DNA from: Saccharomonospora sp. CUA-673
Lineage (GTDB): Bacteria > Actinomycetota > Actinomycetes > Mycobacteriales > Pseudonocardiaceae
Direction: 5' to 3'
Assembly (NCBI RefSeq): GCF_001942305.1
Contig: NZ_MKKE01000038.1
Span: 1 to 34,956, forward strand
DNA: 34,956 nt
The translations under genes and the position numbers were made by a program. A model generated the notes under the pieces. It ran no database searches. It saw nothing but the letters and a program-made list of their open reading frames with translations, and was not told where the DNA came from. How positions within the stretch are numbered: the first letter of the stretch is position 1; each line of letters begins with the position of its first letter. This document shows, piece by piece, positions 17,819 to 27,379 of the stretch.

Positions 17819-18592
17819 TCAGCGGTCCGGGAACCGGGGCGCGCGCCGTTCGAGGAACGCCGCGACGCCCTCGGCGTAGTCGGCACTGCGGGCCGCGCCG
17901 TCGCGAAGCGCCTCGGTGTCGGCGTCCGGGGCGGTCTGCCCGGCGACGATCCGGCCGATGATGCGGTTGATGCCGCGCACCGACGTCTGCGAACGGGACG
18001 CGAGGGTCGCGGCGAACTCGGCCGTCCGCGCGTCGAGGTCGTCGAACACGTCGGTGACGAGACCGATCTCCCGCGCCCGCGCCGCGTCGACGAGATTGCC
18101 CGAGAGCAACAGATGGCGCGCCTGCGCGGGTCCGACGAGCTCGACGAGCAGCCGGGTCGACTCGAAGTGGTAGACGATGCCGAGCTTCGCCGGCGTGATC
18201 CCGAAGCGCGCATCCGGTGCGGCGAAACGAAAATCGCACGCCACCGACAGTTGGCAGCCGCCGCCGATGCAGTTGCCGCGGATCATCGCGATGCTCGGCT
18301 TGGTCATCCCGGTGAGCGCGTCGACGGCCGCGTCGACCGCTTTGTCATATGCCGCAACACCTTCCGGCGTCGCACGTAGATCGCGGAACTCGCCGATGTC
18401 CGCACCGGCCGAGAAATGCTCGCCCTCCCCGGTCACCACGAGCGTCCGGACCGCGGGGTCGGCGTCGACGTCGGCGACGATGCCGGGAACGGCCGACCAC
18501 ATCTCGTGGGTGATGGCGTTCATCTTCGCCGGCCTGGACAACGTCAGGCGGGCCACGTCCCCGTCCCGAGTCAGCGTGAAACCGTCGATCAT
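17819..18592 (-). CDS. Crotonase-fold (enoyl-CoA hydratase/isomerase family) protein lacking both usual catalytic glutamates
   Basis: A 257-residue crotonase-superfamily protein. The CoA-binding and oxyanion-hole elements are present: GEGEHFSAGADIGEFRDL and IRGNCIGGGCQLSVACDFRF. By eye alignment to rat crotonase, the first catalytic Glu (in FGQPEILLG) falls on Pro in FGITPAKLG. The second (in MEMVLTG) falls on His in RHLLLSG. A classical hydratase reaction is therefore doubtful; another acyl-CoA reaction is more likely. ATG at 18592 is used. It is 48 bases downstream of rel, with a hairpin between, and convergent with the cyclophilin gene (33 bases). Its last 25 bases carry a short imperfect tandem repeat (GGTCCGGG twice). 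Confidence 0.85.
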   Translation of the reverse strand: MIDGFTLTRDGDVARLTLSRPAKMNAITHEMWSAVPGIVADVDADPAVRTLVVTGEGEHFSAGADIGEFRDLRATPEGVAAYDKAVDAAVDALTGMTKPSIAMIRGNCIGGGCQLSVACDFRFAAPDARFGITPAKLGIVYHFESTRLLVELVGPAQARHLLLSGNLVDAARAREIGLVTDVFDDLDARTAEFAATLASRSQTSVRGINRIIGRIVAGQTAPDADTEALRDGAARSADYAEGVAAFLERRAPRFPDR

Positions 18593-18614
18593 GGCCCGAA
18601 GCCTAGGCCCTCGC

Positions 18615-18632
18615 ACACCGCGGGCGGTGTGA
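18615..18632 (-). terminator. Hairpin downstream of rel
   Basis: CACACCGC-GG-GCGGTGTG, a perfect 8-bp inverted repeat with a two-base centre, starts nine bases past the rel stop and before the crotonase start. It is probably the rel terminator. Confidence 0.5.
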
Positions 18633-18640
18633 GCACCGGC

Positions 18641-21189
18641 TCATGCCGCCGACGTCACGCGGTAGACGTCGTAGACGCCCTCGACGTTGCGGACCACCTT
18701 GAGCACGTGGCCGAGATGCTTCGGATCGCCCATCTCGAAGGTGAACTTGCTGACGGCCACCCGGTCGTTCGACGTGGTCACCGACGCGACAGGATGTTGA
18801 CCTTCTCGTCGGCGAGCACCTTCGTCACGTCGGACAGCAGGCGGTGCCGGTCGAGCGCCTCCACCTGGATGGCCACGAGGAACACCGACGACTCCGACGG
18901 CGCCCATTCGACGTCGACGAGCCGTTCGGGCTGGGCGCGCAGGTCGTCGGCGTTCGTGCAATCGGTGCGGTGCACGCTCACCCCGCCGCCGCGGGTGACG
19001 AACCCGAGGATCTCGTCGCCGGGCACCGGCGTGCAGCAGCGGGCGAGCTTGGTCCAGATGTCGGTCTGGTCCTTGACGATCACCCCGACGTCGCCCGAAC
19101 CGCGGCGGCGCGTGACCGTCGACGGCGTGGCGCGTTCGGCCAGTTCCTCCTCGGCCTCCTCCACGCCGCCGATGAGCGCCATGAGCCGCTGCACGACGTG
19201 CTGCGCGCTCGTGCGCTTCTCGCCCACGGCGGCGTAGAGCGCGCTGATGTCGCTGTAGCGCAGTTCCTTCGCCACGGCGCCCATCGAGTCCGCCGACACG
19301 AGGCGCTGGATCGGCAGACCGACCTTGCGGACCTCCTTGGTGATCGCCTCCTTGCCCGCCTCGACGGCCTCGTCGCGGCGTTCCTTGGCGAACCACTGGC
19401 GGATCTTCGCCCGGGCCTTGGGCGAACCGGCGAACTGCAACCAGTCGCGGCTCGGCCCTGCGCCCTCGGCCTTCGACGTGAAGACCTCGACGACCTCACC
19501 GTTCTCGAGCTTGCGTCCAGCGCCACGAGCCTGCCGTTGACCCGGGCGCCGATGCAGCGGTGGCCCACCTCGGTGTGCACGGCGTAGGCGAAGTCGACCG
19601 GGGTCGAGCGACGGGCAGCGTGATCACGTCGCCCTTCGGCGTGAACACGAAGATCTCGCGCGTGGCCAGGTCGTAGCGCAGCGACTCGAGGAACTCGCCC
19701 GGGTCGGCGGCCTCGCGCTGCCAGTCGAGCAGCTGGCGCATCCACGCCATCTCGTCGACGTCGAGGGCGCCGCCGGTACCGCGGTGCGTGCCCTTGGTCT
19801 CCTTGTACCGCCAGTGCGCGGCGATGCCGTACTCGGCGGTGCGGTGCATCTCGTGCGTGCGGATCTGCACCTCGAGCGGCTTGCCGTCCGGACCGATCAC
19901 CGTCGTGTGCAGCGACTGGTACACCCCGAACCGCGGCTGGGCGATGTAGTCCTTGAACCGGCCCGGCATCGGCTGCCACAACGCGTGCACCACGCCCATC
20001 GCGGCGTAGCAGTCCCGCACGTCGTCCACCATGATGCGCACACCGACGAGGTCGTGGATGTCGTCGAGCTCGCGGCCGCGCACGATCATCTTCTGGTGGA
20101 TCGAGTAGTAGTGCTTCGGCCTGCCCTCGACCTTGGCCGACACGCGCGAGCCTCGAGGTTCTTGTTGAGCTCGGAGATCACCCCGCGCAGGTAGGTGTCC
20201 CGCGACGGCGCGCGGTCGGCGACCAGGCGCACGATCTCGTCGTACTTCTTCGGCTGGAGGATCGCGAACGCCAGGTCCTCGAGCTCCCACTTGACGGTCG
20301 ACATGCCGAGCCGGTGCGCCAGCGGCGCCAGCACCTCGAGGGTCTCCTTGGCCTTGCGCGCCTGCTTCTCCGGCGGCAGGAAGCGCATCGTGCGCATGTT
20401 GTGCAACCGGTCGGCCAGCTTGATGACCAGCACGCGCGGATCCCTGGCCATCGCGATGACCATCTTGCGGATCGTCTCCGCCTCGGCCGCCGTGCCGAGT
20501 TTGACCTTGTCGAGCTTGGTGACGCCGTCGACGAGCTGCGAGACCTTCTCGCCGAAGTCGCTGCCGAGCTGGTCGAGCGAGTAGCCGGTGTCCTCGACGG
20601 TGTCGTGCAGCAGCGCCGCCACGAGCGTCGTGGTGTCCATGCCGAGCTCGGCGAGGATCGTCGCGACGGCCAGCGGATGCGTGATGTACGGGTCGCCGGA
20701 CTTGCGCCGCTGCTGGCGGTGCAACCGTTCGGCGACGTCGTAGGCGCGTTGCAGCAGTGCGAGGTCGGCGCTCGGATGCAGTTCGCGGTGGATCGCGGCC
20801 AGCGGTTCGAGGACCTGCTTGACCGGCGCGGCGCGCTGGGCGGTGATGCGGCGCGCGAGCCGGGCCCGCACCCGGCGGGTCGGCGAGGGCGCCCGCGTGG
20901 CCGCGTACGGGCCGACCGGTTCGCCGGGGCCGGCCTGGGTACCCGCACCGTTCGCCGCGCCGCCGGAGGGCTTGTCGCCCGCGCCGCTCGTCGGCCCGGC
21001 GCCGTTCGCAGTGGCTCCGGTGGCTCCGTTAGCTCCCGTGGCACCGGGGCCTGCGCTGCTCGCGCTGCCGGGCTGCGCGGCGCCGTTCGCCCCGGAACCG
21101 GTGGTGCCGGCGGCACCGGCACCGTGGTCGCGCGCGGGACCGTCGGCGTCGTTCGACCGGGCTGCCACGGAATCGAGCTCTCGGCTCAC
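18641..21189 (-). CDS. rel: Bifunctional (p)ppGpp synthetase/hydrolase Rel (four apparent base deletions)
   Basis: Stringent-response enzyme making and degrading (p)ppGpp. After an Ala/Gly/Asn-rich region (residues about 21-92) come the HD hydrolase domain ([29 protein letters not shown]), the synthetase domain ([47 protein letters not shown]), the TGS domain ([18 protein letters not shown]) and a C-terminal ACT domain ([20 protein letters not shown]). Start GTG at 21189 follows GGAGG. Frame breaks lie near 20146, 19609, 19514 and 18787. At each the sequence reads GC where GGC restores the conserved protein. With four bases added the gene is 851 codons, 850 residues, normal for Rel plus the extra N-terminus. 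Confidence 0.93.
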
Positions 21190-21280
21190 CCGTACCTCCA
21201 GCTCATGCGCGCGGGTGTGTCTGCCTCCAGGGTAGACCCAGCGCGATAGCCGGCGGCGGCCCGGCGTTCACGATCGGTTG

Positions 21281-21305
21281 GCCGGCCGGTCACGCCCCGG
21301 CCGGC
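21281..21305 (-). terminator. Hairpin between apt and rel
   Basis: A perfect 9-bp stem GCCGGCCGG / CCGGCCGGC with a 7-base loop lies 22 bases past the apt stop. It may separate rel transcription from the sec-apt operon. Confidence 0.5.
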
Positions 21306-21327
21306 GCCGCCGTTCGCGGGCGGGTGT

Positions 21328-21843
21328 TCAGACCGTGCGCAGCGCGTGCAGCGGCAGGTCGCCGAGCTTGTCCCGGCCCCCGAGCGCGCTCAGTTCGAGC
21401 ACCACGGCGACCGAGCGGACGTCGGCGCCCGCCTCGGCGAGCAGCTCCCGCGTCGCGGCGACCGTGCCGCCGGTGGCGAGGACGTCGTCGACGATCGCGA
21501 CCCGCTGACCGGGGTGCACGGCGTCGGCCGGCAGTTCGAGCGTGGCCGTGCCGTACTCGAGCGCGTAGTCGACGCTGCCCGCGACGGTCGGCAGCTTGCC
21601 CGCCTTGCGCACGAGCGTCACGCCGATGCCCTTGGCGTAGGCGACCGCGGCCGCGAGCACGAACCCGCGCGCCTCGACCGCCGCGAGCTGGTCGACCTCG
21701 CCGACGGCCTCGGCCAGCGCGTCGATCACCACCGGGAACGCCTTCGGATGCCCGAACAGCGGCGTCAGGTCGCGGAAGACCACCCCGGGTTCGGGGAAGT
21801 CGGGCAGTTCGGCGATCTGCTCGAGCGCCTCGTCGAGGTTCAT
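21328..21843 (-). CDS. apt: Adenine phosphoribosyltransferase
   Basis: A 171-residue purine-salvage enzyme converting adenine and PRPP to AMP in the cytosol. The PRPP-binding motif VAIVDDVLATGGTV (about residues 116-129) is complete, and the N-terminal FPEPGVVFRDLTPLFG and VEARGFVLAAAVAYA are typical of Apt. ATG at 21843 overlaps the secF TGA (ATGA), so it is translationally coupled. The order secD-secF-apt-rel is conserved in actinobacteria. The frame is intact and of standard length. Confidence 0.96.
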   Translation of the reverse strand: MNLDEALEQIAELPDFPEPGVVFRDLTPLFGHPKAFPVVIDALAEAVGEVDQLAAVEARGFVLAAAVAYAKGIGVTLVRKAGKLPTVAGSVDYALEYGTATLELPADAVHPGQRVAIVDDVLATGGTVAATRELLAEAGADVRSVAVVLELSALGGRDKLGDLPLHALRTV

Positions 21844-23135
21844 GACCGCTTCCGCTTCCCTGTCGGTGTTCCGCTGCGCCGCTGGGTGCGGTGCCGGTCC
21901 TTCGCCTTCGGCGTCCGCGCCGGCACGGTGGCCGCCGCGGCGTAGGCCCGCTCCTTGCGGAGTTCGGCCTCCAGCTGCTGGTCGTCGCCGGCGTCGAAGT
22001 AGTCGTCGTCCTCACCGGTGGCGCCGCGGGCCTTCACCCGGTCCTGGATGGCGCGGCGGTTGGCCACCCGCTCGGCCTGCTCGATGTAGGGCCGCTCGCG
22101 CATCTTGAGCGTCACGAGGATCGGGGTCGCCAGCATCACCGACGACACGACACCCACGGCCATACCCGTCAGCTGCACCAGCGCCAGGTCCTGCAACGTG
22201 CCGGAGCCGAGCAGGATGTGGCCGACGATCATCAGGCCGAGCACCGGCAGCAGCGCGATGACCGACGTGTTGATCGACCGCATCAACGTCTGGTTGAGCG
22301 CGAGGTTCGCGGCCTCGGCGTAGGTGCGCTTGGTCAGGTTGAGCAGCCCGCGGGTGTTCTCCTTGACCTTGTCGAACACGACCACCGTGTCGTACAGCGA
22401 GTAACCGAGGATCGTGAGCAGACCGATCACGGTCGCCGGCGTCACCTCGAACCCGATGAGCGCATAGACACCCGCGGTCACGACGATGTCGTGGATCAGG
22501 GTGGAGATCGCCGCCACCGCCATCCACTTCTCGAAGTAGATGACCAGGAAGATCGTCACCAGCACCATGAACACGCCGAGCGCGATCAACGCCTGCTTGG
22601 AGATCTCCCCACCCCAGGACGCGCTGACGGCGCTGTCGCTGATGATGGCCTCGTTCGGCTGCCCGCCGGCGTCGAGCGGCTGGAACTCCTCGAACAGGGC
22701 CCGCTTGGCCTCGACGATCTCGCCGCCTTCGAGCGTGCTGGTGCGCACCTGGACCGTGGCGTTCTGGCCGGTGCCGACCACCTGCGAGGCGGCCGGACGG
22801 ATCCCGGTCGCCTCGCCGACGACGGCGGCGGCCGCGTCCTCGTCGATCTGCCCCTGCGCGCCCTGGGCCGGCATGGACAGTTGGGTTCCGCCCTGGAACT
22901 CGATGCCCAGGTTGAAGCCCTTGAAGCCCATCGCGCCGACACACACGAGCAGGAGCAGCGCGAACGCGACGTACCAGTACTTGCGGCGGCCGACGATGTC
23001 GAACGCACCCGTACCGGTGTAGAGCCGCTGGAAGACCGACTGCTTCTCACCGACCGGCTCGCCGGTGGCGGTGACGGCCTCGCCGGTGGGCGTGTCGGCG
23101 CCGTCCGTGGGTTCCTTCTCGTCGCTGCTGGACAC
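21840..23135 (-). CDS. secF: Protein translocase subunit SecF
   Basis: A 431-residue membrane subunit of the SecDF complex, which uses proton flow to pull exported proteins outward. Helix 1 is WYVAFALLLLVCVGAMGFKG, followed by the family signature FNLGIEFQGGTQL and an extracytoplasmic domain. Five C-terminal helices include ALIALGVFMVLVTIFLVIYF, the conserved GYSLYDTVVVFDKVKENTR with the functional Asp, and SVIALLPVLGLMIVGHILLG. The cytosolic ends are long, Thr/Glu-rich at the N-terminus and basic at the C-terminus (GTPTGKRKRS). GTG at 23135 is one base past the secD stop. The frame is intact. Confidence 0.96.
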   Translation of the reverse strand: MSSSDEKEPTDGADTPTGEAVTATGEPVGEKQSVFQRLYTGTGAFDIVGRRKYWYVAFALLLLVCVGAMGFKGFNLGIEFQGGTQLSMPAQGAQGQIDEDAAAAVVGEATGIRPAASQVVGTGQNATVQVRTSTLEGGEIVEAKRALFEEFQPLDAGGQPNEAIISDSAVSASWGGEISKQALIALGVFMVLVTIFLVIYFEKWMAVAAISTLIHDIVVTAGVYALIGFEVTPATVIGLLTILGYSLYDTVVVFDKVKENTRGLLNLTKRTYAEAANLALNQTLMRSINTSVIALLPVLGLMIVGHILLGSGTLQDLALVQLTGMAVGVVSSVMLATPILVTLKMRERPYIEQAERVANRRAIQDRVKARGATGEDDDYFDAGDDQQLEAELRKERAYAAAATVPARTPKAKDRHRTQRRSGTPTGKRKRS

Positions 23136-23136
23136 C

Positions 23137-24919
23137 TCACGCCCCCTTCGTCTTCGTCTGGCTGATGTGGACGCCGCCGCGTCGCTGCTGGCCGAGTCGC
23201 TGCACCGTGCCCAGGCCGGACAGCTTGGGGCTGGACAGCTTCTTCGACTTGGCGACCATCGCCACGAGCGGGTGGGTCACGAGGAATACGACGATCAGGT
23301 CCAGCACGGTCGACATACCGAGCGTGAACGCGAAGCCGCGGACCTCGCCGACCGCCAGGACGTACAGCACCGCCGCACAGAGGAACATGATCGCGTCGGA
23401 GGCGAGGATCGTCCGACGCGCCCGGGCCCAGGCCCGTGGTACCGCCGATCTGAAACTCTTGCCGTCGCGCATCTCGTCCTTGAGCCGTTCGAAGTAGACG
23501 ACGAACGAGTCCGCGGTGACACCGATGGCGATGATGAAGCCGGCGACGCCGGCCAGGTCGAGGGTGAAGCCGATCCACCGCCCCAGCAACACCAGCACCG
23601 CGTAGACGATCGCCCCCGACAACACCAGCGACAGCACCGTCAGCACACCGAGCATGCGGTAGTAGGCGAGACAGTAGACGAACACCAGGCGATGCCGATC
23701 GCACCGGCGATCAGGCCCGCCTCGAGCGAGGCGAGGCCGAGGGTCGGCGACACGGTCAGGGCGTCGGACGATTCGAACGACAGCGGCAGCGAGCCGTACT
23801 GGAGGATGTCGGCAAGGTTCTGCGCCTCCTCCTGCGTGAAGTCACCGCTGATCTGCGTCTGCCCGTCGGGGATGGCACTGTTGATCCGCGGCGCAGACAC
23901 CACTTGGCTGTCGAGCACGAACGCGGCCGACTGGCCGACGTTCTGCGAGGTGTAGTCGGCCCAGGTCTCCGCGCCGTTGCGCAGGAACTGCAGGTTCACG
24001 ACCCAGCCCTGCTGCGGGTCGTACGACGCCGTCGAGTCGTCGATCTCGGTGCCCTCGAGGAACACCGGGCCGAGGACGTACTTCTCGTTGCCGTCCTCGC
24101 TGCAGGTGACCAGCGGCAGGTTCGGGTCGTCGTTGCCGACCAGCGGGTCGTTGGGCTGGCAGGTCAGGTTCGCCATGGCCTGCTGCTGCGCCTGCTGCGC
24201 CGCGGCCGCGCCGGCCTGGTCGCCCGGCTGCGGCATCAGGGCGGGGTTCTGCCGCTCCTGCTTGGCCCGCTCGATCTCCTCGGCGATCTCCTCGTCGGTC
24301 TGCAGACCCGGGTTCGGCGTCGCGCCGTCCCCCGAGTCGCCACCGCCGCCACCGGCGGTGCCGTCGCCGTTATCGCTGTTGTCCCCCTCGCCCTGGGGCT
24401 GGCTTCCGCCGCCGCCCTGCGGGCTCTGCGCGGCACCGTCCTGGCCGCCCTCGTTCTGCTGGCCGCCCTGACCGCCGGTCTCCTCCTGCTGGTCCTGGCC
24501 GCCCTGCTGGTCCTGCTGGTTCTGCCCGCCCTGCTGTTGCACCTGCTGGGCGTTGACGACCGTGCGGAATCCGAGCTTGGCGGTCCGGCCGAGGTTCCTG
24601 GCCTGCTCGCCCTCCTCGCCGGGCACGGTGATGACGACGTTGCTGCCGTCGAGCACCACCTCGCGCCGGTGACACCGATGCCGTTGACGCGGGTCTCGAT
24701 GATCTGCCGCGCCTGTTCGAGCTGCTCGTTCGACGGCTGCTCACCGTCCGGGGTTCGTGCGGTCAAGGTGACCCGGGTCCCGCCCTGCAGGTCGATCCCC
24801 AGTTTCGGCGACGGATCGCGGTCGCCGGTGAAGAACACCAGCGAGTACAGCGAGACGATGATGAGGACGAAAAAGGCGAGATAACGTCCCGGGCGGATCT
24901 TCCCGGCCGGTGGTGCCAC
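23137..24919 (-). CDS. secD: Protein translocase subunit SecD with a Gln/Gly-rich insertion (two apparent base deletions)
   Basis: The partner of SecF. Helix 1 ([18 protein letters not shown]), the [16 protein letters not shown] motif, an extracytoplasmic domain and five C-terminal helices ([40 protein letters not shown]) are present. The Asp of GVTADSF aligns with the proton-path Asp of other SecD proteins. Residues about 125-205 are almost only Gln, Gly, Asn, Asp and Ser, and a Gln/Ala run follows near 235-250. Frame breaks are at about 24663 (GGCGCGAGG for GGCGCCGAGG) and 23690 (ATCGCCTGG for ATCGGCCTGG). With two bases restored it is 595 codons. Start GTG at 24919 has GAGGAG upstream. Confidence 0.93.
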
Positions 24920-24983
24920 GTCGGTGGTTCTCCTCGAGGTGTACAGCGGCTAGAGGTCGTGAGCGACGTACTCCGAACGTACG

Positions 24984-25017
24984 CACGCAGCACCGAGACA
25001 GTACTCGGCGCTGCGTG
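24984..25017. terminator. Strong hairpin between yajC and secD
   Basis: CACGCAGCACCGAG and CTCGGCGCTGCGTG form a 14-bp stem, with one G-U wobble in minus-strand RNA, around a 6-base loop. It lies 72 bases past the yajC stop and 65 bases before the secD start. There is no U tract. It could terminate the ruv-yajC message, attenuate secDF or stabilise the secDF mRNA. Confidence 0.6.
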
Positions 25018-25088
25018 AACGTTGTGTACGGAGCGTCGAATTCGACCCGCCGATTCGGTGAAAAACCGACGGACGTCGCGAATTCGCT

Positions 25089-25493
25089 CTACTTCTTGTG
25101 CTCGAGCGGCTCGGCGACCTGCGCGCCGGAGCCGTTGCTGTCGGCCTTGCTCGACGCCGACACCTCGACGGACTCCGAGGTGTCCGCGGAGTCCGTCGAG
25201 TCCTCGACGTCGTCGGCGTCCTCGTCGTCCATCGGCTCGATGCGCTCACGAACGGCCTGACGCAGCCAGGTCGTCACGACGCCGTCGGCGATCTCGAGGT
25301 CGATGGTGCTCTCGTCGCTCGTGTCGGCGACCGTGGCGTACAGCCCGGACGTCGTCATGACGCGGTCCCCGACCGTCAGGCTGTCTTGCAGCTCCTGCTG
25401 CTGCGCCGCCATCTTCTTCTGCTTGCGCGTACCCATGATCAGCGGGACCGCGAGCACGAGCATGAGCAGGAGCGGCAGGAAAAGGCCTTCCAT
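25089..25493 (-). CDS. yajC: Preprotein translocase subunit YajC
   Basis: A 134-residue single-span membrane protein associated with SecDF. One N-terminal helix (MEGLFLPLLLMLVLAVPLIM) is followed by GTRKQKKMAAQQQELQDSL, the conserved VGDRVMTTSGLYATVAD segment and an acidic Ser/Asp-rich tail of about 45 residues. ATG at 25493 with GGAG upstream is preferred; the open frame further upstream has no membrane signal and would cover the promoter. It lies between ruvB and secD, the usual place in actinobacteria. Confidence 0.94.
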   Translation of the reverse strand: MEGLFLPLLLMLVLAVPLIMGTRKQKKMAAQQQELQDSLTVGDRVMTTSGLYATVADTSDESTIDLEIADGVVTTWLRQAVRERIEPMDDEDADDVEDSTDSADTSESVEVSASSKADSNGSGAQVAEPLEHKK

Positions 25494-25523
25494 GGTTCTC
25501 CATTCGAAAGACGTCTCCGCCGG

Positions 25524-25553
25524 GAGGTACGTCCATGTTGTCTGGATGGTCAA
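25524..25553 (-). promoter_or_regulatory. Predicted promoter of yajC
   Basis: On the minus strand TTGACC (25553-25548) and TACCTC (25529-25524) are 18 bases apart. The predicted start is about 24 bases upstream of the yajC ATG, leaving room for its ribosome site. Confidence 0.5.
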
Positions 25554-25605
25554 TGCCTGAGTGTGCCAGGTGTGGCCGCCCGAACGGGCGACCCCCTCGC
25601 ACTGC

Positions 25606-25644
25606 ACCTCGTTTGTCCGATCGCGAATCCGACCTCGTTCGTCC
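25606..25644. repeat. 13-bp direct repeat in the ruvB-yajC spacer
   Basis: ACCTCGTTTGTCC (25606-25618) and ACCTCGTTCGTCC (25632-25644) differ at one base and are 26 bases apart, upstream of the yajC promoter. The role is unknown; paired binding of a regulator is one option. Confidence 0.45.
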
Positions 25645-25660
25645 GAGTCGGATATCGGCG

Positions 25661-26770
25661 TCAGTCGAACAGGGTCGGCGAGCCGGTCCCGTCGGCCCCG
25701 GCCGCGTCCGGCGGGGGCGTCAGCCCGAGGTGCTCCCACGCGGTCGCCGTAGCGACGCGGCCACGCGGGGTGCGTGCGAGCATACCCGCACGCACGAGAT
25801 ACGGCTCACACACCTCTTCGACCGTCGTGGGCTCCTCGCCGACGGCCACGGCCAGGGTCGACACCCCGACCGGCCCGCCGCCGAACGAGCGGACGAGCGC
25901 GGTCAGCACGGCGCGGTCGAGCCGGTCGAGGCCGAGTTCGTCGACGTCGTAGACCTCGAGTGCCGCGCGGACGACCTCCAGGGTGGCCACGCCGTCGGCG
26001 CGGACCTCGGCGTAGTCGCGCACGCGGCGCAGCAGGCGGTTGGCGATCCGCGGCGTGCCCCGCGAGCGGTGCGCGATCTCGGAACGGCCGGCGTCGTCGA
26101 CGGCGATGTCGAGCAGCGCCGCCGACCGGCCGACGACCTCGCCGAGCTCGTCGGGGCTGTAGAACTCCATCTGGCCGGTGAAGCCGAACCTGTCGCGCAA
26201 CGGGCCGGTGAGCGAACCGGACCTGGTGGTGGCCCCGACCAGGGTGAACGGTGCGATCTCCAGGGGGATGCTGGTGGCGCCGGGCCCCTTGCCGACGACG
26301 ACGTCGACACGGAAGTCCTCCATCGCCAGGTACAGCATCTCCTCGGCGGGGCGGGCGATGCGGTGGATCTCGTCGATGAACAGCACGTCGCCCTCGGCGA
26401 GGTTCGACAGCATCGCGGCCAGGTCGCCCGCCTTCTCCAGCGCAGGGCCGGACGTGATGCGGATGGCCGCGCCGAGTTCGGCGGCGATGATCATCGCGAG
26501 GCTCGTCTTGCCCAGTCCCGGCGGACCGGACAGCAGGACGTGGTCGGGCGGCACCCCGCGTTTGCGGGCGCTGTCGAGCACGAGTTGGAGCTGTTCGCGC
26601 ACGCGCGGCTGGCCGACGAAATCGCCGAGCTGCTTGGGCCGCAGCGCCGTCTCGACCTCGCGGTCCCCGGTCTGCGGGAACGCCGACAGCGCGGCCTCGG
26701 CGTCCGGGTCGAGCGCGAGGTCCGGTTCGTCGCCCAGCGGTGCGGACTCGGTCATGGGGTCATCGTGCAT
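25661..26770 (-). CDS. ruvB: Holliday junction branch migration DNA helicase RuvB
   Basis: A 369-residue AAA+ motor that works with RuvA and RuvC on Holliday junctions. Features in order: [19 protein letters not shown], Walker [15 protein letters not shown], Walker [11 protein letters not shown], sensor-1 [19 protein letters not shown], and the winged-helix end including [20 protein letters not shown] and [20 protein letters not shown] at 26770 or 26755 could be the start; the family N-terminus is variable. It is nine bases downstream of ruvA. The frame is intact and the length normal. Confidence 0.97.
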   Translation of the reverse strand: MHDDPMTESAPLGDEPDLALDPDAEAALSAFPQTGDREVETALRPKQLGDFVGQPRVREQLQLVLDSARKRGVPPDHVLLSGPPGLGKTSLAMIIAAELGAAIRITSGPALEKAGDLAAMLSNLAEGDVLFIDEIHRIARPAEEMLYLAMEDFRVDVVVGKGPGATSIPLEIAPFTLVGATTRSGSLTGPLRDRFGFTGQMEFYSPDELGEVVGRSAALLDIAVDDAGRSEIAHRSRGTPRIANRLLRRVRDYAEVRADGVATLEVVRAALEVYDVDELGLDRLDRAVLTALVRSFGGGPVGVSTLAVAVGEEPTTVEEVCEPYLVRAGMLARTPRGRVATATAWEHLGLTPPPDAAGADGTGSPTLFD

Positions 26771-26779
26771 GGTCCGGCG

Positions 26780-27379
26780 TCAGCGTTTCGTGCCGAGGGT
26801 GGTCAGTGCCGCGCGCAGCAGGCTCGACGTGTCGGCCTCGGGCTGGGCGGCGGCGACCTTGTCGACCGCCTGCTCGGCCTGCTTGGCGGCGAAGCCGAGC
26901 CCGGCGAGCGCCTCGACGACCTCGGTGCGGACCGCGCCGGCCGCGTGCTGGGGTTCGACGCCCGCCGCCGTGGGTTCGGCAGCCAGCACCTTGTCGCGCA
27001 GTTCGAGCGTGAGCCGTTCCGCGCCCTTCCGCCCGATGCCGGGCACCTGGGTCAGGACCGTGATGTTGCCGTCGGCGAGCGCCGTGCGCAGCTGGTCCGG
27101 GTCGAGCACGGCGAGCGCGGCGAGCGCGAGCCGCGGCCCGATTCCCGAGACGGTCTGCAGCAGCGTGAACAGGTCCCGCGCCTCGGTGTCGGCGAAGCCG
27201 AACAGCGTGAGCGAGTCCTCGCGCACGACGAGCGAGGTCGCGAGCCGCGCCTGTTCCCCGCGGCGCAGGGTGGCCAGCGTCGCGGGCGTGGCCTGCACGG
27301 CCATCCCGACGCCGCCGACCTCGACGACCGCGTGGTCCAGTCCGATCGACAGGACCTCCCCCTTCACCGAGGCGATCAC
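26780..27379 (-). CDS. ruvA: Holliday junction branch migration protein RuvA
   Basis: A 199-residue junction-binding protein. The N-terminal OB domain ([20 protein letters not shown]) is followed by two helix-hairpin-helix elements ([19 protein letters not shown] and [19 protein letters not shown]), an acid-poor linker and the C-terminal domain III ([20 protein letters not shown]) that contacts RuvB. Start GTG at 27379 overlaps the ruvC TGA (GTGA), indicating coupled translation. The order ruvC-ruvA-ruvB is standard. Confidence 0.97.
   Translation of the reverse strand: MIASVKGEVLSIGLDHAVVEVGGVGMAVQATPATLATLRRGEQARLATSLVVREDSLTLFGFADTEARDLFTLLQTVSGIGPRLALAALAVLDPDQLRTALADGNITVLTQVPGIGRKGAERLTLELRDKVLAAEPTAAGVEPQHAAGAVRTEVVEALAGLGFAAKQAEQAVDKVAAAQPEADTSSLLRAALTTLGTKR

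Noticed and set aside
18641..21189. Rel as several separate small genes or a programmed frameshift
   Set aside because: The pieces join in order into one standard Rel. Four breaks with the same GGC signature and no slippery heptamers do not fit programmed shifting.
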